64,000 nt of DNA from Nemertoderma westbladi (Eukaryota; Xenacoelomorpha; Nemertodermatida; Nemertodermatidae). The stretch spans positions 1 through 64,000 of the forward strand of contig JAUCBJ010000150.1 in NCBI GenBank assembly GCA_032718475.1. The letters are read 5' to 3'. Within the stretch, counting starts at the first letter, position 1; each line of letters begins with the position of its first letter. Of the stretch, positions 62,866 through 64,000 are shown one piece after another. The position numbers were made by a program, and so were the translations under genes. Under the pieces are notes generated by a model. That model saw nothing but the letters and a program-made list of their open reading frames with translations. It searched no databases and was not told the DNA's origin.

Positions 62866-64000
62866 CACTGTACAGTATACAAAGATATTGGTACTAAATT
62901 CGCAAAATTCAGGTTTTGGTTGTATGACATTGATAGTAGGCTCATTCGATGGGCAATTAGTGGGTGTAGCCATGGTAACACCATCGAAACAATATTAGAA
63001 TGAATCTTGAGATATTTCACAAAAATGTGTATCCCTGTTCGAGTCAACATTAATCAGTTAATGAGATGTGCCATATATGTATTTGTTCGCGCTTTCAGAC
63101 CTTTGGCAGTTTAACCCGCCAAATTAAGATGTCTTCTAGATATTAAATCGCTTTTTAGCCTATGACAAGTATTTGATTCACTACACTAGTCGAAACCAAT
63201 CTGTGCGCGATCATTCACCCGCTGGATATTCCCGGGAGATTGGGTTCGACGGTTTAATTTTATTGCTATGTAAGCCTAATGTATTATTCGACTGACAGTA
63301 TTATATAATCTCTGACAATATTATTCACCTTCGGGAATATTAACAGTTCCTTTAGGACGTGGCGCTTTATCTATATAAACAGAGTTATTACTTAAACTAC
63401 TCACAACGATATGGCTTAATTATAATTCACATATATGGCGCATTCTTTAGGAAATGCTTCTTTAACAGACTCACTCGTACACAATGCTGCACAATACTGC
63501 ACACTAATCTGCCAATCTTCACTGATTTTAGTCACATATAAAAGGAACACAGACTGACTCATGTAGGGTCTATCAAATAACATTAGATTCACTTCAAACC
63601 ACTTTAACATAAGTCACAATCGTTATTGGTAACCTTTCTCTCTTACCTTCGGTATATCAAGAATATTGGGTGTCGGGGTTATTTCTCGTTATTCCAATAT
63701 AATAATTCATCAACAAATATAATGAATAACCGACAACAAATAGCAATATACAGTATTGATTGAGCAGGTAAATTTTAGCAGTTTCAGCAGTTATTAAAAG
63801 CCGTGTGGTACGGTGTGTCAAATGCGGTGTGCATTAAAATGCGGTGTGCATTAAAATGCGGTGTGCATTAAAATGCGGTGTGCATTAAAATGCGTTAAAG
63901 GATATATGTCCTTATAATTAAACCTACTAGTGTTGAGCTAAAAAGCAGAAAACATAAAACACTACAAAGCCGTTCTTTCGTGGCTTTTAAAAACTCGTGA
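62866..64000. other. Window end, no gene
   Basis: I see no coding gene. A 17-bp tandem repeat (AATGCGGTGTGCATTAA, four copies) lies at about 63820-63892. Confidence 0.5.
63820..63892. repeat. 17-bp tandem repeat, four copies
   Basis: AATGCGGTGTGCATTAA repeats head to tail four times, followed by a partial fifth copy (AATGCGTTAA). Confidence 0.9.

Overview
The window is nuclear DNA from an invertebrate animal. The evidence is spliced exons with GT/AG borders, an animal ryanodine receptor, a CD109/TEP-type thioester protein, a mannose 6-phosphate receptor and a MAGUK scaffold, in an AT-rich background full of LINEs, SINEs, foldback elements and minisatellites. I cannot name the phylum; short palindromes such as TAGGCCTA are frequent, but I do not treat them as diagnostic.

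The backbone is the 3' end of a ryanodine receptor (RyR) gene on the + strand. Six exons (1-106, 17615-17755, 47753-47909, 48967-49060, 49452-49578, 50663-50758) join in frame. They encode the S4-S5 linker, S5, the GGGIGDE pore, S6 and the zinc-binding C-terminal domain. Two introns of 17.5 kb and 30.0 kb separate the pore exons.

Intron 1 (107-17614) is filled by a tandem duplication (about 2796-7140 and 7141-11690) followed by an older diverged copy. Its minus-strand ORFs are an unrecognised 283-residue protein and a Ulp1/SENP-like cysteine protease. The protease is full length only in the old copy; in both young copies a roughly 305-codon in-frame deletion leaves a 93-residue remnant. RTE LINE fragments, LINE tails, SINEs, GC-rich terminal-inverted-repeat elements, an 890-bp palindrome and a Merlin-type transposon relic lie around them.

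Intron 2 (17756-47752) holds two intact intronless genes on the same strand as RyR: a cation-dependent mannose 6-phosphate receptor (20976-21845) and an MPP3/MPP7-like L27-L27-PDZ-SH3-GuK protein (42187-43959). It also holds a 2.5-kb 36-bp minisatellite, a C-rich minisatellite, a 100-bp tandem array, and a LINE inserted into another LINE that itself interrupts a satellite-like repeat. Downstream of RyR, on the minus strand, is an intronless 1465-codon thioester (CD109/TEP-like) gene, followed by degraded LINE and SINE remnants.

The most unusual pattern is tandem arrays seeded exactly on gene edges. A 27-bp repeat copies the last 18 nt of RyR exon 2 plus its 5' splice site (10 units, four with GTAAGT). 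A 34-bp repeat copies the last codons and stop of the MAGUK gene (17 units). A 100-bp array copies the edge of a LINE coding tail. The RyR array could add nine residues to the pore loop by in-frame use of the second donor.
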